NCBI GenBank assembly: GCA_017354895.1
Contig: CP071499.1
Span: 2,728,001 to 2,792,000, forward strand
Source of the DNA: Podospora comata
Taxonomy: Eukaryota > Ascomycota > Sordariomycetes > Sordariales > Podosporaceae
Direction: 5' to 3'
DNA length: 64,000 bases
Position numbers and translations under genes: made by a program. The first letter of the stretch is position 1, and the number at the start of each line of letters is the position of its first letter. Shown here one piece after another: positions 44,382 to 56,431 of this stretch. The notes under the pieces are model-generated. The model saw only the letters and a program-made list of their open reading frames with translations, did not search any database and was not told where the DNA came from.

Positions 44382-47300
44382 CTAATCCTCCTCCGTCTGC
44401 GCCCTGCTACTTCCCACCCCGCCATTCAATTGGCCGTTTGACCCGCTGTTGGATACCAACTTGATTCGCGTCGGTCCGGCTGGAGGGGCAGCCGAGGAAG
44501 GCTGAGGCGTGTCACCCGTCAGCGACGGCGCAACAGACGTGTCCTTGGTAGACCCAGCAGCCGACGAGCTCGCCGGCTCGTCCAACGCGCGCAGGTCAGG
44601 GTCTTGGAGCTCCTTTTCGAATTCCGAGATGAAGAATTGCTGTTTTTTCTCAAATTAGAAACCGTGTCGAGACACAAAAAAAGAAAAGGGGAAGCAAACC
44701 TCTATAATCCTAGCGTCCATGCAAATCCCACTCGTCTCCTCGTTGAAAGTCCTGCAGTTCTTGATCAAAAGATCCAGGTCCCTCCTCATGGCCCCCAGGC
44801 TGCCGTACTCCTCCTTCTTCATCTTCTTCTCAATGTCCTTCATGCAGATCGGGTTCTGGATGATCAGATAGTAATCCGCCCAGTCCCTCTTCGGAGGCAG
44901 CTTGACAAACGGCCCGATGATCAGCCTCTTAGCCGGACCATCGTCGTCGTCCTTTTCGTCCTCTGGCACCGGCTCGTCGTCGTCCACGGCGAGGTCCATA
45001 AGCCCGTCGTAGATCCGCTTGAGGCTCTTCTGCAGCTTCTCCCTCACGGCGGGAGACATGCCGCCGCCTGATAAGCCGTTGGCACCAAGCGACTTGGTAC
45101 GTCCCTGTGGTCCACGTCTCTTCTTGGCTGGCGGCTCCTCGTCGCCCTCTTCCGCCTTGCGCTTCTCCTGGTTTTTGCTGCCCGGCTTGCGGCCCCGCTT
45201 CTTGACTGGCGTCTCAACTTCCTCGGTGCTAGCGCGACTGGCTGATGGGGAGTTCTCGATTGACCCGCCAAGCAGGCCCTTCCTCTTGTTCTCCCGCCTC
45301 TCTTTGCGAGCGGCCTTGCGGGCAGCAGCCGCCTCGGGTGAATCATCGTCGTCGTCAACAGCCATGAGCCATTGCTCCTCCGTGAGCCCATCATCGTACT
45401 TAACTTTGGTGCGCTCACGGGCACCACGACCCAAAACAACCGCCTCCTCTTCCTCAACAGGGTTACCCTCGGTAAGGTAGATTTCCGGAAGCTCGTTCTC
45501 GGCCATGAGACGCGGTACGCCCTTGCAACCTGGTTTCGTACCATAGATGGGATCCCGAGACCTCTCCTCATCCATCTTGTGGAAGATGCTCAGCTCGTTG
45601 TCATTTCTGGCCAAGATCATGTTGAGCTCCTCATCGTCCATCTCTTCTTGCTCACCGCCCTCAGCCATATCCGCCGTCTCTAGCAAAGTCCGCAGCATGG
45701 CATCGCGATCCGTCTCGGAAGATTTATTGTCGAAACGACCGGCCTGAATGACCTTGCCGTCCATGTCAAGCTTGAATCTGGCACGCTCCAAAATCTTCTC
45801 TTCGACCGAGGCGCTGCTGATCAAGCGAAGAATCCTGACCTCGTTCTTCTGACCGATACGATGGGCACGATCCTGAGCTTGCAAATCCTGGTGAGGATTC
45901 CAATCAGAGTCGTAAATGATGACGGTATCGGCGGTCTGTAGGTTCAGACCCAAACCACCAGCACGGGTGGAGAGCAAGAACATGAAATAGGGCGAGTCGG
46001 GTCGGTTGAAGTCGCGGAGCAGATCAGAACGGTCTTCTGATTTGGTTGTACCATCGAGGCGCAGGTACTGAATCCCTCGGAAACGCAGGAAATCCTCCAT
46101 GATATCCATGATGGCGGTCATTTGGAAGAACATCAGAACACGATGCCCAGTGGCCTTGTACTTGGGCAGAATCCTGTCGAGAAGCTCAAATTTGCCGGCC
46201 GTTCTCCACAGCAAATCGTTGCTGACACTCATGGGGTTCATCTGGTTCTCAACTTCATCAAACACAAAGGGATGGTTGCACAGCTTGCGCAGCTGCATAA
46301 TCATGTTGCTGAGACCGCGAGCACCAGTCTTGCCACCCTTGCCGTCGCTGACGAGAATCTTCTGATGGGTAACCATCTGCTTGTAGAGACGAGCCTGCAG
46401 GGCGGAGAACTTGCACTTGATGACCTTCTCCGTCTTGTCTGGGAGATCCTTTTCGACATCCTTCTTGAGACGACGCAGCAAGAAGGGACGCAGAACCTTG
46501 TGCAGACGACGAATGACGAGAATCTGTTCTTCTTCCGTGAGTTCCATCTTGTCCTGGCCACCAGTGTTCGCAAAGGGTGTGTTGAACCAGTCGTCAAAGG
46601 TCTTGGCTGACTTGAAGATGTTGGGAAGGACGAAGTTGAGCATGGCCCACAACTCGGCCAGGTTGTTCTGCAGAGGGGTGCCGGTCAAAATGAGGCGGAA
46701 ACGAGTGCTGTAGTACTGCTGGATGGTGGCGCTGAGCTTGGAATTCGAGTTCTTCATGCGGTGACCTTCATCGATAATCATGTGGAACCACTTGATCTTG
46801 CTGAGCAACGGTCTGTCCTTGATGATGTACTCGTAAGTTGTGAGCAACACCTGGAACTCGCCGCGGCGAATCTTCTCCTGCTGCAGCTTTCTGGTATTTG
46901 GGGGACCCTTGTAAACAATCTTGGAGACAGAGGGCGCCCACTTGTCGAACTCCAAGTTCCAGTTGGTAAGTGTACTCAGAGGGACAATGACCAGGTACGG
47001 GCCATTCTGGTGCTTCTTCTCGATCAGGTAAGTAACCAAACTGATGGTCTGGATGGTCTTTCCGAGACCCATTTCGTCTGCCAGAATGCCGTTGAGGTTG
47101 TTGTTGTAGAGCGACAACATCCACTGCAAGCCCTTGATCTGGTACTCCTTCAACTTGCCACCAACAAGAATGTCAGCCTGGGCTGTGACCTCCTCCTTGA
47201 CGCGATGGGCAACGGCATAGTAATCAATCTTGCGAGAGCTTTCTTCATCCTCCTCCTCTGGCTCACTCTCCTCGGGGATGTCTTCGTTGCCGTAGTTCTG

Positions 47301-48913
47301 GGCAGCCTGTCGTTGCTGCGCACGGACGGACGAGGCGAGCTGATGCAAGAAGCCATCGGTCTGGCGAAGCAAGTGAGTGATGCGGGTATCCTTGGCCTGG
47401 TCAAGCAGTTTGAGATACGCCTCTTCATCGTTGGCCTTCAAAGCCTGCAGACGTTGCTTGGCGGTCCTCTCCATGCGCTTCTGCTCTTCCTTCTCAATGT
47501 TGAAATGATGAGCAAACATGAGGCGGTTGAGTTTGGTCGAGTGGTTACGCTGGGTCTGGGCATTGCCGAGGATTTCATTGCGGTGGGTGAAGACGGCCTG
47601 GAAGTACTCGGATTGCTTCTTCTTCTCCTTGTTGATGCGAGCATCGCGCTGCTGCTTCTCAAGCTTCTCGGTGATGCGGGCCTCGCGAACATTTTGCTTC
47701 TTCATCCTGCGATACGACGCTCTGTTGGTGGTCATGGCGAGATTGTCGTAGTGCAGCATTTGCTTGCCAATCTTCTCCCTCAGGGCGCGCTGCTTGCTGT
47801 ACAGCGCTAATGACTTCATCTCAATGATGGCTTTCCGCTTGAGGGTGTCGTCCGCCTCCAGGCTGTCCTTCGCTGCGTCCCAGTGAGCTAAATTGCCGGG
47901 CAGGCTTTTGAGCTCGGCATATCTGGCGCTCATCCGGTTGAACACAATTTTCTCACGGTCTGTCCTCAGCTGCTCGAAATCGATGCCTGCCGGGAAAACG
48001 CCTGGTATTATGAGACGATTCTTCCGACGGGAGTGATCCATGTAAGAGATGGTGTTGCGCACGAGACTCCCATCATAAGGACTCTTGAATGTCTTGTACA
48101 TCTTAGGATTAGGCACTGAGGGAGTGCTCTCTTGGGCTGGGGCTGCGCCGTTGGGACCAGACTTGGGGGTGTCCTGTGAAGATACACCGGCGGCGGCGTT
48201 GGCGGCGGATATTTGCATCTCCTGTTCAGTGGTAGAAGGCTGGCGTCTTTGCCGGCGCTCGAACACTGTCTTTTGAAGGTTTGCGGGAATGCCAGCGTTC
48301 TTGGATAGCATCTTGAAGGCCAAAATTTGGTCCCGGAGCAGGGCTAGCTGGTCCTGTGAAAGAGACATCTTGTTCTGTTTTGGTGGTTGGGGAGGCCCAG
48401 CAGGGTTGGCCGCCATAGGATTGGCACCCGCCGGTAGAGCAGAGGCTTCCAGGGCAGTTGATGATGGAGGCGCGGTGGCTTGAGGGGCGCCGGGTTGAGG
48501 CATACGGTTGGGCTGTCCCGGCATCACACCGTTGGCGCTGTTGGCCATTTGCTGCTGTTGCATCTGCATTTGTTGCATCTGCATTTGCTGTTGTCTCTGC
48601 TGCTGGTGCATTGCCTGCCGTTGATGTTGCATTTGTGCTTGTTGCTTCATGATTTCCCACTGTCGTTGCGCCTGGGCGACCATTTGCGATGTCTTGATAA
48701 ACTCGGGGTCATTGGGAGGAACACCCTGTTGCTTCATCTGTTGATATTTCTACACGGGGTCAGCACAGGGTCGAATAGATACATTGTACTCTATAGCAGG
48801 GGAGCAAAGGGGATGCGCACATGGTAAAGCTCCTGCATTTGCTGGGCGCTCATCCCCGAAGGGCCGGCAGACCCAGGGTGCTGGACCGCGGGCGACATCT
48901 GAACGCTAGCCAT
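44382..48913 (-). CDS. STH1: SNF2-family chromatin remodelling ATPase with bromodomain
   Basis: Catalytic subunit of an RSC/SWI-SNF remodeller. Exons 48913-48821, 48749-44700 and 44639-44382 (introns 71 and 60 nt) give 1466 aa. The order is: a short N-terminal exon; a Gln/Met-rich tract (about 80-125); an HSA region near 270-420 with basic helices; an SNF2 ATPase domain with Walker A DEMGLGKT (about 585) and DEGH box (about 687); a helicase C domain with QAQDRAHRIGQ near 995; an SnAC-like acidic region; and an AT-hook-like KKRGRKPGSK. The bromodomain (about 1265-1385) carries PFVKLPPKRDWADYY and the acetyl-lysine Asn in CRTFN. The last intron interrupts the end of the bromodomain. Length and architecture fit STH1/Snf21 better than the longer SNF2, but the paralogue call is inferred. 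Confidence 0.9.
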
Positions 48914-49812
48914 GATATGTCGGCAGTGAGGTCGGGAGGGGCAACCAAAAGACAATTCAATTATGTTGCTCCTTTACTGTGCGAGCATATCTGGGTCGCG
49001 GTCGCGGAAGTGGAGCCCCGTGGTGGGATGTCGATGGTGGTGGTGGTGGTGGTCGCGAACAGGGCAGGCAAACGAGTGGCAGCGGGCTCCGTCTCTGTAT
49101 TGGACACGAAGTAAAGCCAGGTCCAGTGCCGGGCGCGTCAGAGAGGGCGACCGGGTTAACGACAGGAATCGATGACAAACTGATCCGGGGGTGGGGAGTG
49201 GGTGTGTTATGTGTGGACAGCGACTGTGTCGATGTGGAAGCGCGGTGGTTGTCGCGTCGTTGGTGGTGCAACGAGGGTTTGGTGGGTGGGTGGATGGATG
49301 TGTTAAAAGCGACAAGAAGTGGCCGCGGCTGGTCGGGGCGTGGTGAAAAAAGAGAAAGACGCGAAAAGTTGCGGGGGACGGTGTGGGTGTCGTGTGGTCG
49401 TTGGTGGGAACAGCGCGTCCCGTGTTTTGTCGGCGATTTCACGATGGCCTCGATGGATCGCAAAGGTAGATTGGTGATTTTTTTGATGCGCGCCGTCACC
49501 CCTTGAGTGATGGAGAGGTTGAAGCAAAGAGCCGAGAAAGATTGAATGGCGCGCGGGCGATGGTGGCCCCGTGCTCAAGGCTCCCTGCGCAATTTTTAGT
49601 ACGCCCCAGCTTACCTAATAGCTGCCGTGCCGCCCCTGTTTTCAGTCGGAGCACTGCCACCCCATGCCACTTGCCGTTTCCGGCCACACACAACCCTGTC
49701 ACGATTCCTCAGGGTTATGAGTGAGAGCAACAATCAATTAATTCACTTGGTATCTGACTATTCAATGTACAGTCTCAAACAATGCTCATAAATCATCATG
49801 CTCCCCATCTCT
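48914..49812. promoter_or_regulatory. Upstream region of the STH1-like gene
   Basis: 899 bp between two minus-strand genes: the 3' end of WDR70 on the right and the start of the remodeller on the left. It contains GGT repeats (about 49035-49055) and GC-rich pyrimidine/purine tracts. No extra gene found. Confidence 0.5.
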
Positions 49813-51561
49813 TCACCTCTTGACCCTCTTCCTATCCGGCCCCTCCTCCCCCTCCCCATCACTCGTCTCAGCATACTGCGTCACCGGCTGCGTCTTTGCC
49901 CACGCATTGGTAAACATGGGATCCTTCTTGGCAGCATCTGCGTATTTCAGCAGTGCTTCTCTCGGATCCTCGTGCAACATCTTGCTCAGTGGGATATTCT
50001 CCGAAATATGCTTTGCGTCTGGCTGACTGCGCATAAACGGTGTGATGGTCTGCATCTGAGGTCTCATCGGATCTCTCGACTTTCCGGACGCCGTAACACC
50101 ACCCCGTTTGGTTCCTCCCAGAGCCCCTGGTGCCACGATGGCATCTCCAGAAATACCCGAGCTCTGATCCATGATGGCGGAGGGGTCATCGTCGATGTGC
50201 CGCACCTTCGGGGCCCGGGACATGACCTCGAGGGCACCGCGAAGGGACTTTTCTGGGTTGTAGAGAACATGTGTCTCGGAGTTGGCAGAGCCCGTGATGA
50301 TTTGGTTGAGCCTCTCGTGCCAGTCTACCACAATGAGCGGGACACCGGGTGTGATAGGTGTGACGTGCTCTGGCCTGAGGTTTCCGGGGTTCAAGATGTG
50401 AAGATGCCCTGATGCCGAACCAGCGATGATGGACGAGGAATCTGGCGAGTATTTGATGTTGGACATGGGGTAACGGTCAGAGGTGGAAGGGTGCTCAACC
50501 TTGACCAGCGGCTGCTTGAACTTGCGTGTGTCCCACAGCTTGATCAGCCCATCACCGCCCCGAGTAACCACCATCCGCCCGTCGGAACTGATATCAATAC
50601 CGCCCGTCCATGTATCGGCCTTGTGCGCATCTCTGATTTCCGCCGCTGGTCGTGAGAATGGCCCGTTTCCACTGTACATGACCAAGGACCCATCCAGCGC
50701 AGCAGAGACGATGACCGGCGCGCCCCCTGATGGTGGAGCACCCCATGCCACCGCCGTCATCCTTGTCCGCCCAGCACACCCAGGTGCTTTGGATTTGAAG
50801 ACAATAACCTCCTTCTGACTCCGCTTGTTGTTGACGTCCCATATTCTCAATGTGCTGTCAGAACCTGCCGTGATGCAGAAATTCTGATCGGTCGGATGCC
50901 ATGTCCCAGTCGTGACCTCGCCCACATGGCCTTTGGTGTGGTTCATGTCGCGCAGGTACATGTCCCCCTTCACAAACTCGGTCAAGACATCGCCATCCCT
51001 CGACATTATCTTGGCTTGTGGATGCGCAGTGACACACAAGAATGCGCCGCCCGAATGCCGACTAAACTCGATATGCTGGATCGGATGGGAATCTGTCGAG
51101 CCCGACTTGTTGCTCCCCCACGGGTCCACACTCTTGAACGCTCTCAAGGTCGTCGGCGTCATGGACGAAAAATCGTGAAACTTGATGGTGCCATCGAGTG
51201 ACCCGGTCAGCATGCGCGCGCCAGCTGGATCGAGCGCGATGCTGGTGACGGCGCGGTCGTGGGTGGTGAAGACAACCTCGTGGCTGACTGGGAATCTTGC
51301 GGCTTCGTCTTCTTCGTCAGACTCGGAGTCATCATCATCGTCGTCAGAATCGCTGTTACTGTCCGAGTCAGAAGCAGCCTTCTTCTCTTTTTTTTCCTTT
51401 TGTGGTATCTCGACCTTTCTTCTTGTCTGCTCTATTTGCGCCGCAATGTTTGCTTCTTTGGATGTCTTGCCAAACGACGTCGGCATGAAGTTGCGCATGG
51501 GATCATTAGGAGCCAACTCGGGCTCCTGGACCCAGTAGTCGTCGCTGTCGCTGTCGGCCAT
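49813..51561 (-). CDS. WDR70: WD40-repeat nuclear protein, WDR70 homologue
   Basis: Single exon, 582 aa. An acidic/Ser N-terminus (DSDSDDYWVQEPEL, then a long Asp/Ser/Glu run around 65-85) is followed by a WD40 propeller starting near residue 95 (FTTHDRAVTSIALDPAGARMLTG). Repeats with GSLDGTIKFHDF, AGSDSTLRIWD, SAALDGSLVMY, TRGGDGLIKLWD and GSASGHLHIL are readable. The C-terminal extension contains GGTKRGGVTASGKSRDP and DPREALLKYADAAKKDPMFTNAWAKTQP, characteristic of the WDR70/GAD-1 family. Known members act in the nucleus in H2B ubiquitylation and DNA repair. Head of this gene faces the tail of the PhyH-family gene. Confidence 0.88.
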   Translation of the reverse strand: MADSDSDDYWVQEPELAPNDPMRNFMPTSFGKTSKEANIAAQIEQTRRKVEIPQKEKKEKKAASDSDSNSDSDDDDDDSESDEEDEAARFPVSHEVVFTTHDRAVTSIALDPAGARMLTGSLDGTIKFHDFSSMTPTTLRAFKSVDPWGSNKSGSTDSHPIQHIEFSRHSGGAFLCVTAHPQAKIMSRDGDVLTEFVKGDMYLRDMNHTKGHVGEVTTGTWHPTDQNFCITAGSDSTLRIWDVNNKRSQKEVIVFKSKAPGCAGRTRMTAVAWGAPPSGGAPVIVSAALDGSLVMYSGNGPFSRPAAEIRDAHKADTWTGGIDISSDGRMVVTRGGDGLIKLWDTRKFKQPLVKVEHPSTSDRYPMSNIKYSPDSSSIIAGSASGHLHILNPGNLRPEHVTPITPGVPLIVVDWHERLNQIITGSANSETHVLYNPEKSLRGALEVMSRAPKVRHIDDDPSAIMDQSSGISGDAIVAPGALGGTKRGGVTASGKSRDPMRPQMQTITPFMRSQPDAKHISENIPLSKMLHEDPREALLKYADAAKKDPMFTNAWAKTQPVTQYAETSDGEGEEGPDRKRVKR

Positions 51562-51915
51562 TTCTGGGCTGTAGTTGGGCTTAGCTAGGGTGGAAGAGCT
51601 GGGGACGTGAGGACCAAGTGTGACGTCGAAAGCGAGGGGTGCTGGATGTTAAAATCTAACCGTTCAAATTGGACCGTGTCTGACAACGTCTTGGCGCGTT
51701 TGTCGCCAAGTCTTAGCGTCTGGGGTGCCAGGTTGGCGGGAGCACCCGCGATCCGATCTCAAAATGCCAAGCAATCTTGATCATGTCGACATTCAGGGGT
51801 TGGTTGGGTTTCGCTTTTTAATCTTGTCTTATCTGTCTTTAAGTCTGTTGATTTTGTTTGCTGCGAACACACTATCTTGCTCTTTACTTGGGTACAAAGC
51901 CTTTCACCCCTTGTC
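51562..51915. other. Spacer between the PhyH gene and WDR70
   Basis: 354 bp that should contain the WDR70 promoter. Nothing else seen. Confidence 0.4.
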
Positions 51916-52956
51916 TTAGGCAGCAGCAGTAACAGTCTGGGTCTGCTCAGCCTGCTTCTTCAATGCCTCCAGTCTCTTCAACTCCTCCAGTCTCATCTGC
52001 TCCTGGATTTTGACCCTGAGTGGAGTCACTGCTTCTCTCGGCCCAGTAATCTTCCACCCCGACAGCCTGTCCTTCCCCAGCGCCTTCAACGTAACCTTCT
52101 CCACAAGACTGTACTCCTCCTCATTGTCCCGGTCAAAGTTCATCGGCTCCTTCAACGCAATAGGTGGGTTGGTGATGATTCTTACTCTCCTGAGCGAGTT
52201 ATCCGACGGCGCATGGAGCATGAGAGGGTGCATCAGATACACATCCCCCACTTTGCCGGTTGCCTCGACAAACGCCCCCGGTTCGCCAGCACAGCTCTTG
52301 GCGCAGTTGTTGAACCAGTCCAGGTTCTCTTGCTGGTTGAAGTTTGGTGCGCCACGGGGCTCCATTCTTGGGCAGACACCGGCTGGGTTCTCGTACAGGT
52401 GCTTTGCGATCTTGGGGATGGCAGGAGGGCAGATGTAGGTTCCACCACCGTGATGCTCGATATCTGTGAACAGGGGTGTGACAAGCAAACCCTGCTCTCT
52501 GCTGTCGAGGTAGTGTACGAAAAAGTCACCATCGACATGCCACTCGGGAAAGTTTTCGGGAGGGACAGGCTTGTTTTCTCCTTCTGGGGTTCCAAGGTTG
52601 ACGATGAGGGAGTCCTTCCAGTACTTGAATGCTGGGTCGATGCGGTCCTCCCCGCCGCAGATCTCGCAGATGGCTGCCCAGGCCTTGGGGGCAAAGGTGG
52701 ACGAGTCAAAGTCAAAATGAGAGGGCATGTTGGTACGGAGGGTGTGCCATGTTGATTTGTCGTTGGGGTCCATGCCCAGGCGAGTCCACACGTTGGAAGT
52801 TATGGTCTCTGCTTGCTCTCTGGTGAAGCAGTTCTCGATTCTATAGAGGAAGGAGTTAGGAATGAACGGGCCAAGTAGAAAGGACATGGCAATGGCTTAC
52901 TTGACCCAGCCATGCTGGAGGAAGTGCTCCTTTTGTTCGGGCGTGAGGGCTGACAT
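51916..52956 (-). CDS. Phytanoyl-CoA dioxygenase (PhyH) family protein
   Basis: Fe(II)/2-oxoglutarate-dependent oxygenase. Exons 52956-52901 and 52840-51916, joined through a Lys codon over a 60-nt intron (GTAAGC...CTATAG), give 326 aa. It begins MSALTPEQKEHFLQHGWVKI, the standard PhyH entry helix. The metal site is visible as HxD in EWHVDGDFF (about residue 117) and a distal His in VYLMHPLMLHAPS (about 220), followed by the 2-oxoglutarate-binding Arg in SLRRVRI. A helical, Gln/Ala-rich tail closes the protein. There is no PTS1, so peroxisomal phytanate oxidation is not supported; many fungal members have other, often unknown, substrates. Confidence 0.85.
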
Positions 52957-53590
52957 TTTGATATGTGATGGCTAACGTACGAGAAGCTGGGGGTTGATGA
53001 AGCTACCTCCTCCTCCTTCTAACTCACACAACAGTTCCCACCACCACCACCCACCCCTCCTTTTATGCTACAAACCGCAGGAACTTTCATGCCTTATCCC
53101 CGGACTCGTGATCACTACACTCCACGGGCACGTCGTGCCATGGCGGATCCAAGACGACGACTGGCCGCTTCAAGATGCGGGGCACGCCCTACCAGTTTAA
53201 CCAGCAACATCTCATTGGACAACTTGACACATGTCGGAACCGACGGGCAGGACAAGCTTTCCCAGCTTCGAGATAGCGGTATTGATTGGACCCGTGAGCC
53301 GGGTTCACTTGTCCGGGAAAGACTGATAGTGCTATCATCGCTTAGAGACCCCAGGCCGTTCCCACGTAAGATGATGTGCAACCGATGCTCTTCACAAACA
53401 GCCGATGTTGTTGAGGAGAATGAATCCCGGAGTTAAACCTAAGCGGGGGAGGGGCATCATTACGACCGCCAAGACACGCCGTTGGTGAGCACAACGCGGC
53501 AGGCAACCGAGGAACTTTGGACGCGATCCACTTTATTTCTTTCCTTCCATCATTGTTCGAACCAGTTCAAGAGCAGATACACGGTTTGAA
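52957..53590. promoter_or_regulatory. Divergent promoter region PhyH gene / SWC5
   Basis: 634 bp between divergent genes. An open frame at about 53065-53436 shows no domain or codon signal and is taken as chance. Confidence 0.45.
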
Positions 53591-54632
53591 ATGGCGCCTC
53601 CGGAAGTAGATCCTCTCGAAGAGGAGTATGTTTCAGAAGAAGACTCCGACTTTGCCCCCGAAGACGATAACGCGCCAGCAGCAGAGGAATCTTCAGCTTC
53701 TGCCGATGAAGTTGAAGACGCGATTGCGAAACCGACCGCGAAACGAAAACGCCCTGCTGGTGGCGATGCAGCAGAAGATGCCGGTTTCGAAAATTCGGGC
53801 GATGAAGCTATAATATCCAAGGGTCTCAAAAAGAAAAAGAGGAGACAAACAAAAGAAGATGCCGAGGACGAAGGAGGCGAGGGCGGGCTCATCAAGACCA
53901 GAGCCCAGCGTGCGGTAGAGTAAGTCCACCTGGTAATCCCTCCGCCATTTTCATCACTGACAATATCACTACAGAAAAGCAGAAAAAAGAGCGGCCGTCT
54001 CCACCGGCCCGGTAACCATCGACGTCGATGCCCTCTGGGCGCAAATGACCAGCGAGGCCGCCGCACCCCAACCACCATCACCACCACAATCACAAGAAGA
54101 AAAGCAACAGGAAAAAGAAGCAGGAAAACCATCTAAGGAAACGGCCGCGGAAAAAGACCTCATCAAAATCAAACGCACGTATAATTTTGCCGGCAAGGTC
54201 CACACAGAAGAGAAACTCGTCCATCGGGAATCAGCAGAGGCAAAACTCTACCTCGCCGAACAGGCCGGGAGGACGGACACGACCGAATCAGAAGAACCGA
54301 CCCGAAAACTCAAAAAGGCTTTCCGGTCCGTGTTTGAGCCGGTAATGCCGATTGATCCGGCGACGGGTCAGAGGAGAAGCGATCTTAACTTGGGGGTGGC
54401 ATCTAGGCTCAAGGCGAGAGAGGCTGCTGCGGCCAAGGCCAAGAAGTTGAATACTGTCGAGAAGAGCAGGATGGACTGGGCTGGGTTTGTGGATAAGGAG
54501 GGGATCAAGGATGAGCTGGAGCTGGCGGGGAAGAGCAAGGACTCTTATGCGGCCAGACAGGACTTTTTGGCGAGGAGCGAGGCGTTGAGGGAGGAGGAGG
54601 CAAGGAGGGCGAGGATGGCTGGGAAGGTTTAA
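53591..54632 (+). CDS. SWC5: SWR1-complex subunit with BCNT-C domain
   Basis: Histone-binding subunit of the SWR1 remodeller that exchanges H2A for H2A.Z. Exons 53591-53919 and 53975-54632 (55-nt intron) give 328 aa. The N-terminal half is acidic with repeated Glu/Asp clusters (DPLEEEYVSEEDSDFAPEDD), the histone-binding part, followed by a Lys-rich stretch. A middle segment has VDALWAQM and IKIKRTYNFAGKVHTEEK, a conserved SWC5 feature. The C-terminal BCNT domain has KLNTVEKSRMDWAGFVDKEG and continues to the end (about residues 250-325). It is convergent with the SDR gene, 137 bp apart. Confidence 0.9.
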
Positions 54633-54769
54633 GGGGGGGGGGGTTGTTTCGTATCATTTTTTTACAAGGGCGTTTAGGAGTTTTATATATACCCACCTCA
54701 AGTTGGTTAGGATAATATCTAACACACGATTTACAATTCTCATTTCGTACCATATCTTGACCCCTTTGT

Positions 54770-55903
54770 TCAAAGCTTGGAACTATCAACCCTCATCCCC
54801 TCATCATCCTGCTCCTTGACCCTTAAATCAGGCAACACCTCTGGCATAATCCTCTTTGGGTTCGCCCCCGGTATCAGAGAGTACTTTCCAAAATCCGTCA
54901 CACCCCTTTCCTCCCGTAAGAAATCCTCATCAAGTAACAACTCCCCATTCACCCTCTCCGCCGGCGCGTCCAAGATTGCCAATATGGCGTCAGAGAAAAT
55001 AGTAGGCTTTCTCAAATCCCGTTTATACTCTTGGTCGCGCCGTGTGAACTGTTCTGTCGCGGCGGATTCGATGGCGACGGCGGGCCAGATGCCGGTGATG
55101 GCCATACCTTTTTGGCGGTTTTTGTCAGGGAGCGGGAGGGCTTCTCGGTCGAAGTCCATTGCTAGGCCTTTGACAAGGACGGACATGCCCACTTTGCCGA
55201 TTGCGTAGGCGGTTTTTCCGCGGAAGAAGCGGGAGTAGATTGGCGGGGAGACGACGATTATCCGGCCGCCGAGGGGGGAGGATTTGAGGTGGGGGAGGGA
55301 GTGGTGGAGGGTGATGTAGAGGCCGGTTGGGTTGACGGATTGGAGGAGGAGGAATTTTTTGAGGGGGGTGGTGGAGAGGGGGCCCCAGTGGATGGCGCCG
55401 GTGTTGTAGATTAGGACGTCGAGTCTTTTGTGGGACTGGGGGGGTGGTTAGTTTGGGATGTGGTGAGAGGTAGGGTGAAATAGCTGGTGGGGTGAAGAGG
55501 TGGTGGTTGGGGGTTTGTGGGTGATGGGAAATGAGGAAGGGACAACATACAGTGATGATATCGTGAATGAGATTCTCGATGGAGGTTTGGGAGGTTGTGT
55601 CGACTGGGATCGCGGTTGCGGAGAGGCCGAGCTGGGTTATCTCGAGGGCGACGGTGGTGATGGTTGATTGAGGGGAGTTGGGCTCGGGGGGGAAGGGCGA
55701 GAGGGTGGTGAGGGAGGAGAGGGGGGTTGTTGATTTTGCGGAGACGATGACTGGAGGGGGTGTTAGTGGTGGTGATACTGGCGTTGATCGTGGTGTTGTG
55801 GCTTACCATGGTAGCCAGCTTTGGCGAGGTCGATGGCTACTTGACGGCCTATGCCCCTTGAAGCGCCTACTACGAGGGCTATGGGCTTGGTCGATGTTGA
55901 CAT
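54770..55903 (-). CDS. Peroxisome-targeted short-chain dehydrogenase (HSDL2-like)
   Basis: NAD(P)-dependent oxidoreductase. Exons 55903-55807, 55750-55551 and 55435-54770 give 320 aa. The Rossmann loop is GASRGIGR (13-20). The catalytic Ser lies near 162 (IIVVSPP), and the YxxxK pair is Tyr176/Lys180 in TAYAIGK. The C-terminal ~100 residues (GMAITGIWPAVAIESAATEQ) match the HSDL2-like branch. The protein ends in SKL, the canonical peroxisomal import signal PTS1. The gene is divergent from a kappa-class GST that ends in AKL, with 528 bp between starts. A role in peroxisomal lipid or xenobiotic metabolism is inferred; substrate unknown. Confidence 0.87.
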
Positions 55904-56431
55904 CTTGGTGGTATTGAAGGGATGGGTCAGGGGTGTAAGTGCCGAGCTGTTGAGCGTGAGGGCGTGTAAGTGGTGAGATCGCGAGTGAAGGTCAAAGCAC
56001 AACAAGAATCATCAAAAGCAACTCAATAAATACAACTTCATCAAAGTTACATAACCGAAATCTTCGGCAAGTTCTACTTGACAATATCCACCTAGTTTGA
56101 AGATATCTCGATGGGATTACTGATCATGAAGTTGTCAACGAAAGGCTGGGGGTTCACAAAGGCACCCAGCCGGCAATGGGGCGGCTGAGCCGAGGCAGTG
56201 GCGCCGTTCCCTTCCCCTTTTTGGCACGCTTCCCCAGAACCATCACCCCCTGAACAATGCGGGGGGGGTGGAACCTGGGGAATGTCCCAGGCATCTTATA
56301 CAAACCTCCAACTTCCTATTTCACATTGCTTTTCATCTTTATATCTATATGTTTAAATATCAGTGTGTTTTTGTGTGTCTGTATCACTATTAAAGCGTTT
56401 CATTGTACCATACCCATGTAAAACAGTCAAG
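55904..56431. promoter_or_regulatory. Shared promoter of the peroxisomal gene pair
   Basis: 528 bp between the SDR and the GST. Contains CCGAGG at 56190-56195, the core bound by the fatty-acid regulators FarA/FarB in Aspergillus (the reverse complement is CCTCGG). A random occurrence in a stretch this size has a chance of roughly one in four, so the site is suggestive only. Confidence 0.45.

Noticed and set aside
46761-47810. 349-codon open frame on the plus strand
   Set aside because: Antisense shadow of the SNF2-family gene; Leu/Val-rich composition follows from the coding strand and no domain is present.
53065-53436. 123-codon ORF between the PhyH gene and SWC5
   Set aside because: Lies in a divergent promoter, no domain and no codon bias.
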